Source: Veillonella denticariosi JCM 15641 (GTDB lineage Bacteria; Bacillota; Negativicutes; Veillonellales; Veillonellaceae). Taken from it: a stretch of 64,000 nucleotides of DNA. Positions 17,583 to 24,866 of this stretch are shown here, one piece after another. The notes beneath the pieces were generated by a model. It saw nothing but the letters and a program-made list of their open reading frames with translations. It made no database searches and was not told where the DNA came from. The stretch spans positions 310,001-374,000 of the forward strand of contig NZ_PPDB01000007.1 of assembly GCF_002959855.1 (NCBI RefSeq), written 5' to 3'. A program made the position numbers and the translations under genes. How positions within the stretch are numbered: the first letter of the stretch is position 1; every line of letters starts with the position of its first letter.

Positions 17583-18503
17583 GTGAATATCATGGTATCC
17601 ATTAATCGTTTTGTATCAAAATATATAATCTTATTGATCTTAGTCTTTTCATGTATCGCATATATGATACCTGATTATTTTATATGGGCCATATCCTACA
17701 CACCACTTTTACTGGGAATAGCTATGTTTGGCATGGGTCTTACCATCAGTCTGAAAGATATAGGAGGTATCATTAAGCATCCAAAATATATTTGTATAGG
17801 TGTTATTGCACAATATACGATTATGCCCTTAAGTGCATTACTGTTATGTCATATATTTGTCCTACCAGCGGATATCGCGTTAGGAATTATTCTGGTTGGC
17901 TGTTGTCCGGGCGGAACCGCCAGTAATGTCATAACCTATCTTGCCCGTGGTGATGTAGCTTTATCTGTTGGAATGACCATAGCCTCAACTATATTGGCAC
18001 CGCTTGTAACGCCATTACTCATTCTATATCTTGGTGGAACATGGATCCATGTAGAGTTATTGCCCATGATGATTACGACGGTAAAAGTTGTCTTACTGCC
18101 TATCATGCTAGGGGGCGTCGTACAATGGATAAGTAAATCACATATACAGGAAATCAGATCGATCAGTCCTATACTATCCATTGTTGCTATTGTTCTGTTA
18201 ATAGCTGCAATCATCGCTATTAATAGGGACAAAATATTGATTTCCGGTTTGCTGACTTTAACGGTAGTAGGAATCCATAATATAATGGGACTCATTTTGG
18301 GGCTAAGTGTAGGTAAAATTTTTCAACTGGAACACGACAAAACTACGGCGCTCGCCATAGAAGTGGGGATGCAGAACAGTGGGCTGGCCGTTACATTAGC
18401 AGCTACCAATTTTGCAATGAATCCGTTAGCGACTTTAGCCGGTGCCATATTTAGCGTATGGCATAATGTATCAGGAGCAATTTTTGCCAGTCTGCGTAGA
18501 TAA
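17583..18503 (+). CDS. BASS-family (YocS/PanS-like) organic anion:sodium symporter
   Basis: A membrane transporter of the bile acid:sodium symporter family with about nine to ten hydrophobic segments. The family motifs GMGLTISLKDI, GCCPGGTASNVITYLARGDVA and EVGMQNSGLAV are all present. A relative, PanS of Salmonella, imports ketopantoate. Because this gene directly follows panC, pantoate or ketopantoate uptake is a reasonable inference. I choose GTG 17583 behind GAGGTG at 17573-17578; ATG 17592 is the alternative. It ends at a terminator shared with the convergent lexA. Confidence 0.82.
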   Translation: MNIMVSINRFVSKYIILLILVFSCIAYMIPDYFIWAISYTPLLLGIAMFGMGLTISLKDIGGIIKHPKYICIGVIAQYTIMPLSALLLCHIFVLPADIALGIILVGCCPGGTASNVITYLARGDVALSVGMTIASTILAPLVTPLLILYLGGTWIHVELLPMMITTVKVVLLPIMLGGVVQWISKSHIQEIRSISPILSIVAIVLLIAAIIAINRDKILISGLLTLTVVGIHNIMGLILGLSVGKIFQLEHDKTTALAIEVGMQNSGLAVTLAATNFAMNPLATLAGAIFSVWHNVSGAIFASLRR

Positions 18504-18556
18504 TATATATTATAGCCAAAAATACCAGAAGATAATTTAAAAAATATATGTAAACA

Positions 18557-18605
18557 AAAATGTTGGAATGATAACTCTTACTCGAGACATTCCAACATTT
18601 TTATT
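18557..18605. terminator. Bidirectional terminator between the BASS gene and lexA
   Basis: A perfect 14-bp stem pairs 18557-18570 with 18588-18601. A and T tracts on both sides allow termination on either strand. Confidence 0.85.
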
Positions 18606-18711
18606 TATATAGAGTATTATATTGTAAAAACATTTTATTCTTAAAACATATTGTTTAAGGGTATTGATTTAAAATATCGTTTAAAGATATTCATCAGATG
18701 TATTCTTAATA

Positions 18712-19383
18712 TTAAATACGATCTCGTACTAGACCGATAACTAAACCCTCAATATGGCAGTCATCAACGATGATAGGGTCAAAATCATCATTTTCCGGCT
18801 GTAAGCGAATATGTCCGTTTTCTTTATAGAAACGTTTAACCGTCGCTTCATCATCGATACGGGCAACGACAACATCGCCATTATTCGCTGTATTTTGATG
18901 GCGTACGATAAGCATATCCCCTTCAAACATGCCGATATTCATCATAGATTCCCCTTGAACGCGGAGCATAAAGCAATCGGAATCACCTGTTAATTGTACA
19001 GGTAAAGTCAATGTAGTTTCTAAATTTTCGACAGCCGTAATAGGCATACCGGCCTGTACAGTCCCGATAAGAGGCACCTGCTTGAGTCCGGCACCGAGAA
19101 ATTCAAAATTATCGGAACTGGAAGTTTCATTACCACTGACGGAAATATTGGGTTTTATATCCTCTAATACGGTAATAGCCCGATTTTTATTAGGATCACG
19201 CTTAATGTAACCGAATTTCTCTAACGCATTGAGATGAGACTGTACCGTAGAGGTGGAGCTGAGGCCTACATGTGTACAAATTTCACGAACTGTAGGGCAA
19301 CGGTATTCATTATGTAAAGAATCCTTAATAAAATCCAGTATACGTCGCTGTTTTGTGTTTATATCTGTCGCAGGGCGTCTCAC
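18712..19383 (-). CDS. lexA: LexA repressor, SOS regulator
   Basis: Represses SOS genes until activated RecA triggers self-cleavage. The N-terminal winged helix covers about residues 10-70, with recognition helix LSSTSTVQSHLNAL. The cleavage bond is Ala111-Gly112 in GTVQAGMP. The catalytic dyad is Ser146 (QGESMM) and Lys183 (ATVKRF). The start is GTG at 19383 with GGAGG at 19389-19393; an in-frame TTG further upstream overlaps that site. A tandem repeat array and then LexA-type boxes lie upstream. The 223-residue length is typical. Confidence 0.96.
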   Translation of the reverse strand: MRRPATDINTKQRRILDFIKDSLHNEYRCPTVREICTHVGLSSTSTVQSHLNALEKFGYIKRDPNKNRAITVLEDIKPNISVSGNETSSSDNFEFLGAGLKQVPLIGTVQAGMPITAVENLETTLTLPVQLTGDSDCFMLRVQGESMMNIGMFEGDMLIVRHQNTANNGDVVVARIDDEATVKRFYKENGHIRLQPENDDFDPIIVDDCHIEGLVIGLVRDRI

Positions 19384-19410
19384 GGCTACCTCCAATGTTT
19401 TAATATCTTA

Positions 19411-19510
19411 AATACAGTAAAATAGGTCATTTGACAATACAGTAAAATAGGTCATTTGACAATACAGTAAAATAGGTCATTTGACAATACAGTAAAATAG
19501 GTCATTTAAC
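19411..19510. repeat. Four tandem copies of a 25-bp unit upstream of lexA
   Basis: Copies lie at 19411-19435, 19436-19460, 19461-19485 and 19486-19510. The first three are identical and the fourth differs by one base (TTAAC instead of TTGAC). There are no spacers, so this is not CRISPR. On the minus strand, towards lexA, each internal junction reads TATTGTCA. That gives a TTGTCA hexamer followed 17 bp later by TATTGT at the next junction, as in a sigma-70 promoter. The array ends 27 bp before the lexA start codon. Confidence 0.95.
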
Positions 19511-19584
19511 ATGTTATAAAATTAGAAATTACATCATTAATATCGTCTTATAGGTCTATTATAGATAAAATTATAATTTTTTGC

Positions 19585-19596
19585 AAACATTTGTTC
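19585..19596. promoter_or_regulatory. Degenerate LexA box 1
   Basis: AAACATTTGTTC matches the Gram-positive GAAC-N4-GTTC SOS box except at the first base. It is 21 bp upstream of the -35 of the LysM gene. Confidence 0.65.
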
Positions 19597-19605
19597 TGAA
19601 AAGTC

Positions 19606-19635
19606 TTGACCGAACATTCGTTCGCGTGCTATTAT
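19606..19635 (+). promoter_or_regulatory. SOS promoter of the LysM gene with a consensus LexA box
   Basis: TTGACC at 19606-19611 and TATTAT at 19630-19635 are 18 bp apart. Between and touching them, at 19611-19624, is CGAACATTCGTTCG, a full match to the GAAC-N4-GTTC LexA box known from Bacillus. LexA bound here would block RNA polymerase. Confidence 0.85.
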
Positions 19636-19647
19636 TATCATGTAAGC

Positions 19648-19659
19648 AAACAAATGTTC
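19648..19659. promoter_or_regulatory. Degenerate LexA box 3
   Basis: AAACAAATGTTC again has the AAC-N4-GTT core. It lies just downstream of the likely transcription start, a position where a bound repressor would block elongation. Confidence 0.6.
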
Positions 19660-19694
19660 TTAAATTTATGTTCGATATAAATGTGAGGTATGAG

Positions 19695-20003
19695 ATGAAA
19701 CAGATTATGATAATGGTAGGAATGTGCTTAACAGTATTATTTGGATATCATATGACAAACCCTGCAGTGCAGATTAATCCGCATGCTGTACGTGAGGTAA
19801 AAGTACAAGCGGGGGATACCATGTGGGATATTGCAGCGCGTACAGCTCATACGGATATGGATGTACGCGAAATAGTATATGCAATGAAGGAATTAAATAA
19901 AATTGATGATTCCGGTACACTCGTTCCCGGTACGGTATTAAAGGTACCGACTAATCTTCAAGGTAGTCCAGTTAGAGCTTTGGACTATGTGGCTCAAAAC
20001 TAA
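19695..20003 (+). CDS. YneA-like SOS-induced LysM membrane protein
   Basis: A 102-residue protein with an N-terminal transmembrane segment at about residues 3-20 and one LysM domain at about 34-83 (REVKVQAGDTMWDIAART to VLKVP). This is the layout of Bacillus YneA, an SOS-induced inhibitor of cell division that is also divergent from lexA. The start is ATG 19695, 6 nt after GAGG at 19685-19688; the longer reading frame upstream would translate the LexA boxes and is rejected. Three LexA-type boxes precede it. SOS regulation is well supported by sequence; division inhibition is inferred. Confidence 0.82.
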   Translation: MKQIMIMVGMCLTVLFGYHMTNPAVQINPHAVREVKVQAGDTMWDIAARTAHTDMDVREIVYAMKELNKIDDSGTLVPGTVLKVPTNLQGSPVRALDYVAQN

Positions 20004-20030
20004 ATATATATGGAATCATATGTTCCACAC

Positions 20031-20064
20031 AAAAAGCAGCCAGTTACAAAACTGGTTGCTTTTT
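20031..20064. terminator. Terminator between the LysM gene and the recombinase
   Basis: A 15-bp stem pairs 20031-20045 with 20050-20064 with one wobble pair, flanked by A and T runs; it can serve both convergent genes. Confidence 0.88.
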
Positions 20065-20092
20065 GTTATATTATTATGTTTGATTGAAACCA

Positions 20093-21103
20093 TTATTTAA
20101 ATCGTTTCTCAAAAATTGTGGCAATCGGATTATCTACAAATTTATTTGCCTCGTTAATATATCTACGTACCATATTAACGCTGTGATGACGTGTTTGACG
20201 CATGATATTACGTTCTTCTACGCCATAAGCTGCGGCCGTCGTCGCAAATCCGTGACGCAAGCTATGAGCACCATACATGGCCGGATCAAGACCGATAAGA
20301 GATACATATTTTTTTACAATCTCCGCAATCATCTTATCGGAAATAGCATTTTTACGAATATTCATATTCTTTGTAAAGCCTCTAAACACCGGCCCTTCTG
20401 TAATCCCAGCCGCTCGAAGCCATTGCTGTAAGGCGCGTACTGCATCTAGAGGTGAACCGGGAATAGATGGAATTGCTACCACCGCGCCTTGACCTTCCTG
20501 ATCCGCCTTTGAGGACTCTACAAAAATCTCCAGTCCTTGAGGGGAAAACTGTAAATTTTCTATTGTTAAAGCCGCTATTTCACTGCGTCTAAAAGCCCCC
20601 ATAAAACCGATAAGTAAGATAGCTTTATCTCGCAATAATTGCAACTCAGGCATATCGAGTTTACTCATACAATCTAAAATATCTTCAATATCTTCCAGTA
20701 ATACCGGTGTTTTACCCTGTTGAAATGTACCTTTTAGTCGACGAATACCGCGAAGTGCCTGCTTAACAATGGGAGCCATGCAGGGATTTTCTCCAACGCC
20801 CGAAGCATTATAATTTTCTGAAATGGCACTGATTCTACGTGATATGGTATTTGCCTTTGCATAATCCGCTAAATCATTGATATAATTTACAATTGTTTCC
20901 GGTGTAGCCGGGAAATAAGATACCTTTTGATACGTGCACCAGTCTACAAAATCGTCCCAATCCGATTCATAGGCGTCTACCGTGTTCTCCGCCTTGGATA
21001 ATAAAATACTTTGCTTTGCTTTCATAGAAAGTTTATTACTGTTCATAAGGGCATCATTATGACGTAAATAAAAATGTTTTTGTTGTTCCTTGGATCCTGA
21101 CAT
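20093..21103 (-). CDS. Tyrosine recombinase / site-specific integrase
   Basis: A 336-residue tyrosine recombinase. The N-terminal SAM-like core-binding domain spans about residues 38-125 and the catalytic domain 130-325. The full catalytic set is visible: Arg172 (AFRRSE), Lys199, His280 and Arg283 (HSLRHGFAT), His306/307 (TRHHS) and nucleophile Tyr315 (RRYINEA). It is intact but has no excisionase, phage gene or tRNA beside it and no obvious att repeats. It could be a resident recombinase acting elsewhere, or a remnant of a mobile element. It is not recognisably XerC or XerD by eye. Confidence 0.88.
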   Translation of the reverse strand: MSGSKEQQKHFYLRHNDALMNSNKLSMKAKQSILLSKAENTVDAYESDWDDFVDWCTYQKVSYFPATPETIVNYINDLADYAKANTISRRISAISENYNASGVGENPCMAPIVKQALRGIRRLKGTFQQGKTPVLLEDIEDILDCMSKLDMPELQLLRDKAILLIGFMGAFRRSEIAALTIENLQFSPQGLEIFVESSKADQEGQGAVVAIPSIPGSPLDAVRALQQWLRAAGITEGPVFRGFTKNMNIRKNAISDKMIAEIVKKYVSLIGLDPAMYGAHSLRHGFATTAAAYGVEERNIMRQTRHHSVNMVRRYINEANKFVDNPIATIFEKRFK

Positions 21104-21164
21104 TAGTTCACCTTTACCTTACATGTATACTCTATATTGTATCATAGAATAGCGTTTCATATGC

Positions 21165-21170
21165 TATAAT
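21165..21170 (+). promoter_or_regulatory. Extended -10 promoter of the VanW-family gene
   Basis: TGCTATAAT at 21162-21170 gives an extended -10. No good -35 is seen. The gene starts 44 bp downstream. Confidence 0.5.
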
Positions 21171-21213
21171 ATAAGGAATACAAATACTAATCAGGGAGAG
21201 TCATATAGGATTT

Positions 21214-22536
21214 ATGAACAGGAAATATCTTTTATTATGTGCCATCATACTGACTATTAATACCAGTGGTTGTACATATATACCGACACAACATGTATCA
21301 TACGGCGTGTATTATAACGATATGGATTTATCCAATACGCCGAAGGATGAATTGCAAAATCGTATTACTGAATTATTTAATGCTACACCTCATACGGTAA
21401 CTATCGATATTTCCAAGGCCACGAAACAGGCATCATATAATGATCTCGGTATTAATGTCGATACGGAAACATTGGTGAAAGCGATTTCAACATATGGCTA
21501 CGAAGATGATTTATGGACACTCATCAATCATCGGTTCCATGCGTTATATTACGGACAGCACTTTGAAACACAATACAGGCTGGATGAGGTGAAGAGCAGA
21601 ACCTATTTATCGGAGTTAGCAAAGACTATCGATACACCCGGTCATGACGCATATCTATCAGTAGAAGGCGGTCAGGTTGTCATGCATCCCGGGAAAGAAG
21701 GCAAACGCATCGATATTGATGCTACGCTTCAGCAAATTAAAGACAATATAGCTGCTGGAAATACCATAACGCATATAGATATGGTTTATACTACGAAAAA
21801 TACAATAAAAGTAACCGATCAGGACATTAAGCCTTTAACTGCGATTTTAGCATCCTATACGACGAATTATGATGCCAATAATACGAGCCGTACTCATAAT
21901 ATTCAGTTAGCCTCCGATAAAATCAACGGCACTTTATTAAAACCGGGGGAAGTATTCTCCTTCAATAAAATTGTAGGGGAGCGTACAGCAGAAGCCGGAT
22001 ATGATGATGCACCGGTTATGATTAACGGTAAACTCGTACCCGGAGTCGGTGGCGGCATTTGCCAGGTGAGCTCTACCATATTTAATACCGCTTTATTATC
22101 CGGTATGACAATAGTTGAACGTACGCCGCATTTTGAGCCTGTCGGATATATTCCGGCCGGTCGTGACGCTACCGTTGCATGGGGTTATTTGGACTTTCAG
22201 TTTAAAAATCCATATCAGCAATCCGTATATATCATAAGTGTGATGGGGCGAGGAACATTGACGATATATATCATCGGTACACCTCAGGACAAGCCAAAAG
22301 ATGTATCTATATATGTAGGTGATCAAAAGGAAATTCCTAATAAAACGATTACCAAGGTAGATCCATCAATCAAAGAAAATCAGACACAGGAAGGTCATGT
22401 CGGTCTATCGATGAATACATATCGACAAATTACCTATGGAAACGGCGTAAGTCAAACCGATGTGTACGAGTCCGTATATGATCCGGTAGATACGATTATT
22501 ACGACAAGATCGGCTCAATCCGTAAAAAAACATTAA
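21214..22536 (+). CDS. VanW family protein with peptidoglycan-binding-like domain, probable lipoprotein
   Basis: A 440-residue exported protein. The N-terminus has a hydrophobic stretch ending NTSGC, a plausible though imperfect lipobox with Cys20. The middle (about residues 40-200) resembles the PG_binding_4 domain found in VanW proteins. The VanW domain follows at about 225-350, with TLLKPGEVFSFNKIVGERT and GVGGGICQVSSTIFNTALLSG. Family function is poorly defined; an envelope or wall role is inferred. The gene has its own extended -10 and ends at a hairpin at 22556-22605. Confidence 0.88.
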   Translation: MNRKYLLLCAIILTINTSGCTYIPTQHVSYGVYYNDMDLSNTPKDELQNRITELFNATPHTVTIDISKATKQASYNDLGINVDTETLVKAISTYGYEDDLWTLINHRFHALYYGQHFETQYRLDEVKSRTYLSELAKTIDTPGHDAYLSVEGGQVVMHPGKEGKRIDIDATLQQIKDNIAAGNTITHIDMVYTTKNTIKVTDQDIKPLTAILASYTTNYDANNTSRTHNIQLASDKINGTLLKPGEVFSFNKIVGERTAEAGYDDAPVMINGKLVPGVGGGICQVSSTIFNTALLSGMTIVERTPHFEPVGYIPAGRDATVAWGYLDFQFKNPYQQSVYIISVMGRGTLTIYIIGTPQDKPKDVSIYVGDQKEIPNKTITKVDPSIKENQTQEGHVGLSMNTYRQITYGNGVSQTDVYESVYDPVDTIITTRSAQSVKKH

Positions 22537-22555
22537 TTAAAGATTTCATTAATTA

Positions 22556-22605
22556 TAGTCTGAACTATTGACCATACGTTATAAATAGTTTAGGCTATTG
22601 TTTGT
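22556..22605 (+). terminator. Terminator after the VanW-family gene
   Basis: A 14-bp stem, with two wobble pairs, pairs 22556-22569 with 22584-22597 and runs into TTGTTTGT. A second hairpin (AATGAGAAAGA with TCTTTCTCATT, about 22652-22698) lies 23 nt before the PAP2 gene start. Confidence 0.7.
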
Positions 22606-22720
22606 ACTCGTAAATGAGATAGTAAATATAATTAGTTGTAAAAGAACCGAATAATGAGAAAGAATTTGAATGCATATTATTCTCACTCTTTCTCATTTAA
22701 CTGTGATATGAGAGGATACT

Positions 22721-23338
22721 ATGGACACAATATTACAATTTGATCACACCCTGATTTTCTATGTACATGACCACCTTGTATATAGCTTTTTAACGCCTAT
22801 CATGGCATTCTTGTCAAAAATAACCGGCAGCGGTATTTTATGGATTATAATCGCTTTATTATTGATGATTCAGAAAAAATATCGCGTATTAGGCATTGCA
22901 ATCATCATTGCATTAGGATTTGTATTTATTATCGGTGATCAAGGCTTAAAACCGCATATAGCAAGATTAAGACCTTTTGTAGATTTTCCGGAAGTTACGG
23001 TACCATCGATTTCAGCATTGCCATTAGCTAACACGTATTCATTCCCGTCCGGACATACTTTTGGTTCATTTGCATCAGCTATGACCATTTACCTGGGGCT
23101 AGGTCAAATCGCGCCTCAGAAGCGATATTTAGGAATTATAGCATTAATTGGATCATTAATCGTAGGATTTTCAAGAGTTTATCTGTTTGCACATTATCCG
23201 ACAGATGTATTAACCAGTTTAGTATTAGGCATCATTGTAGGATGTATAGCTTGGAAGCTCGCACGAATCGGTTGGGACTGGTGGACTAACCGTCACAAAG
23301 ATGTAGAATACGAACCATATACATTTAAACGTAAATAA
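22721..23338 (+). CDS. PAP2 family membrane phosphatase
   Basis: A 205-residue membrane protein with about five to six transmembrane segments. The three PAP2 phosphatase motifs are all present: KPHIARLRPF, PSGHTFGSFA and SRVYLFAHYPTDV. The last holds the catalytic histidine. The C-terminus is basic and hydrophilic (RHKDVEYEPYTFKRK). Undecaprenyl-diphosphate or phosphatidylglycerophosphate phosphatase activity is possible, but the substrate cannot be told from sequence. GAGAGGA precedes the ATG. Confidence 0.9.
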   Translation: MDTILQFDHTLIFYVHDHLVYSFLTPIMAFLSKITGSGILWIIIALLLMIQKKYRVLGIAIIIALGFVFIIGDQGLKPHIARLRPFVDFPEVTVPSISALPLANTYSFPSGHTFGSFASAMTIYLGLGQIAPQKRYLGIIALIGSLIVGFSRVYLFAHYPTDVLTSLVLGIIVGCIAWKLARIGWDWWTNRHKDVEYEPYTFKRK

Positions 23339-23355
23339 GCTATAAAACGCATAAT

Positions 23356-23389
23356 AAAAGAAATTGGGCCATTAGAGCCCAATTCTTTT
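23356..23389 (+). terminator. Terminator after the PAP2 gene
   Basis: A 13-bp stem with one bulged A pairs 23356-23369 with 23377-23389, followed by a T run that is also part of the next palindrome. Confidence 0.8.
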
Positions 23390-23440
23390 ATATAATTACT
23401 TCCGATAATATATCGTTATCGGAAGTAATTATATAAAAGA
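23384..23440. repeat. 25-bp perfect inverted repeat
   Basis: The arms 23384-23408 and 23416-23440 are exact reverse complements, separated by 7 nt. The left arm shares six bases with the terminator stem at 23356-23389, so the two structures compete. The remaining sequence to 23600 is AT-rich, with no gene or further structure seen. Confidence 0.93.
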
Positions 23441-23600
23441 GAAAGAAAACTTACCAATATTTCTATAAGCCAGTTTTAATGAAGTTTACGGTATTTATAT
23501 TACACCTAAAATATTTCATATCTATCAATGAATTATTTGTTTTATATAATTCATATTAATAACAATTGGTATATGTTGATTAAGTTGATATTGAATTTAA

Positions 23601-23630
23601 TTGAAATCAATTGTAAAATAGTCATATAAA
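23601..23630 (+). promoter_or_regulatory. Promoter of the 49-residue ORF
   Basis: TTGAAA at 23601-23606 and TATAAA at 23625-23630 are 18 bp apart, followed 42 bp later by the ORF start. Confidence 0.65.
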
Positions 23631-23671
23631 TTATCTAAATTACTCATATTAACTCTTACGGAGGTTTTTAT

Positions 23672-23821
23672 ATGTGCTGGTGCGAAGTTGTAACAAAAGC
23701 TAAACTAGGTAGTCTTAAACGTCTCGGTCAAGGTATGGAGGCTTCCCTGCATTTTATGGCGGAAACGGTTTTACTGCTCAGCTGTTTACGCGTCGTTATC
23801 CGTTGGGTCTTTGGAATCTAA
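23672..23821 (+). CDS. Unrecognised 49-residue small protein
   Basis: This ORF begins MCWCEVVTKAKLGSLKR and ends CLRVVIRWVFGI. I do not recognise it. It has what a real gene needs: a good promoter 42 bp upstream, ACGGAGG at 23658-23664 exactly 7 nt before the ATG, and an intrinsic terminator at 23888-23942. It carries three cysteines (residues 2, 4, 38), a basic N-terminal half, and a hydrophobic C-terminal stretch from about residue 32 that could enter or lie on a membrane. Net charge is positive. Alternatives are a leader peptide, a type I toxin-like peptide or a small membrane regulator; none is supported. Confidence 0.65.
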   Translation: MCWCEVVTKAKLGSLKRLGQGMEASLHFMAETVLLLSCLRVVIRWVFGI

Positions 23822-23887
23822 CCTGTAATTTAACCTAACCTTATAATATTCAGATATATTTATACTATGAAATAATTTACTTAAAAT

Positions 23888-23942
23888 AAAGCACCTGAAT
23901 TAATCGTATCAAATACTGATATGATCAATCCAAGTGCTTTTT
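23888..23942 (+). terminator. Terminator after the 49-residue ORF
   Basis: AAAGCAC at 23888-23894 pairs with GTGCTTT at 23934-23940. The inner part also pairs with mismatches up to the TATCA/TGATA tip, and five Ts follow. Confidence 0.8.
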
Positions 23943-24058
23943 ATTTTAGTGCCTTATTTACTGTTTTATTTGATAACGAATGAGAATGCATGATAACATA
24001 CTCAGTTTATATTAAACTATCATTAATATCTCATAAAGAAATACTACCTAAAAGAATT

Positions 24059-24805
24059 TTAATTTGTTTTATATGCTTCGGTACAATCAATAAAATCCAT
24101 GATAATTTGGCATATCTTACCATCTTTATCAAATGCCCAATATACAGGATATAAACCATCTCCAAATCCGGATTGAATCATAGGAACCGATAATTCCGTA
24201 TTAGGAATCGTGAAATTAATCCAATCCCCCTTTGATCGTTGGTATCTTGGATAAGCCAACGCGTTCAGCTGAAAAAGAGTACTATAATAATCATCATATA
24301 TATTTTTTTCAGGATTCTGTTGATGCCAATCCTTATAGAAAATATCATAAGCCTGTATTGTCGCTTCATCAACAATAGTTGCTAAGCCCGCTTCAACGGG
24401 AAATCCTACATAGCTCTCCTTATTCAGTTCGTCGAGATTCTCAGACCCTTTTAGAGCCAATTCATAGTAAACAGGTTCATTAGCGGTAAAAATGACACGA
24501 GTAGCGACATAGCGAAATGTATTCTGCTCAAATTCAGCTACCTTTGTTTCCAATAAATAGGTTCCGGGTTCAACGGTTCGAACATATGTATCAGGCATAT
24601 GAGGCAACATAATAAGCGGATCACAACATGTAAGTTGGCCTGTTGGAAAATTTACCGTCCCCATAGGTAATGTAAATAAAGGTTTTCCCATCAGTTCATC
24701 CCGATTAAATAAGTCTTGATAATCAACGGTAGGTTTCCATACGCCTTCCGAGCCTAATCGATTAAAGGTATCTATCCATTTTTGAGGAATCTCTTTGATA
24801 TTCAT
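24059..24805 (-). CDS. DUF4241 domain-containing protein
   Basis: A 248-residue soluble protein that I assign tentatively to DUF4241. Matching features are a GQLTCCDPLIMLPH segment near residue 60, VEPGTYLLETKVAEFE, the central ATRVIF strand and a C-terminal SGFGDGLYPVYWAFDKDGKICQIIMDF. No signal peptide or membrane segment is seen. AAAGGA precedes the ATG. It lies 61 bp downstream of a HAD phosphatase on the same strand, so co-transcription is possible. Function is unknown; some members sit in toxin-immunity contexts, but no toxin gene is nearby. Confidence 0.68.
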   Translation of the reverse strand: MNIKEIPQKWIDTFNRLGSEGVWKPTVDYQDLFNRDELMGKPLFTLPMGTVNFPTGQLTCCDPLIMLPHMPDTYVRTVEPGTYLLETKVAEFEQNTFRYVATRVIFTANEPVYYELALKGSENLDELNKESYVGFPVEAGLATIVDEATIQAYDIFYKDWHQQNPEKNIYDDYYSTLFQLNALAYPRYQRSKGDWINFTIPNTELSVPMIQSGFGDGLYPVYWAFDKDGKICQIIMDFIDCTEAYKTN

Positions 24806-24866
24806 GTGTATCCTTTCTAAACAGGTAAATAATTTTTCTATTATGCATATTACATTATATAATTTA

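Noticed and set aside
19411-19510. Short CRISPR-like array
   Set aside because: The units are directly joined with no spacers, and no cas gene is present.
19581-19694. N-terminal extension of the LysM protein
   Set aside because: It would translate the promoter and LexA boxes; a spaced GAGG-ATG at 19685-19697 is far better.
20084-20431. 115-residue plus-strand ORF
   Set aside because: Antisense to the recombinase catalytic domain, with no motif or ribosome binding site.
20093-22536. Integrative element around the recombinase
   Set aside because: Neighbours are ordinary chromosomal genes, and no flanking direct repeats or other mobile genes were found.
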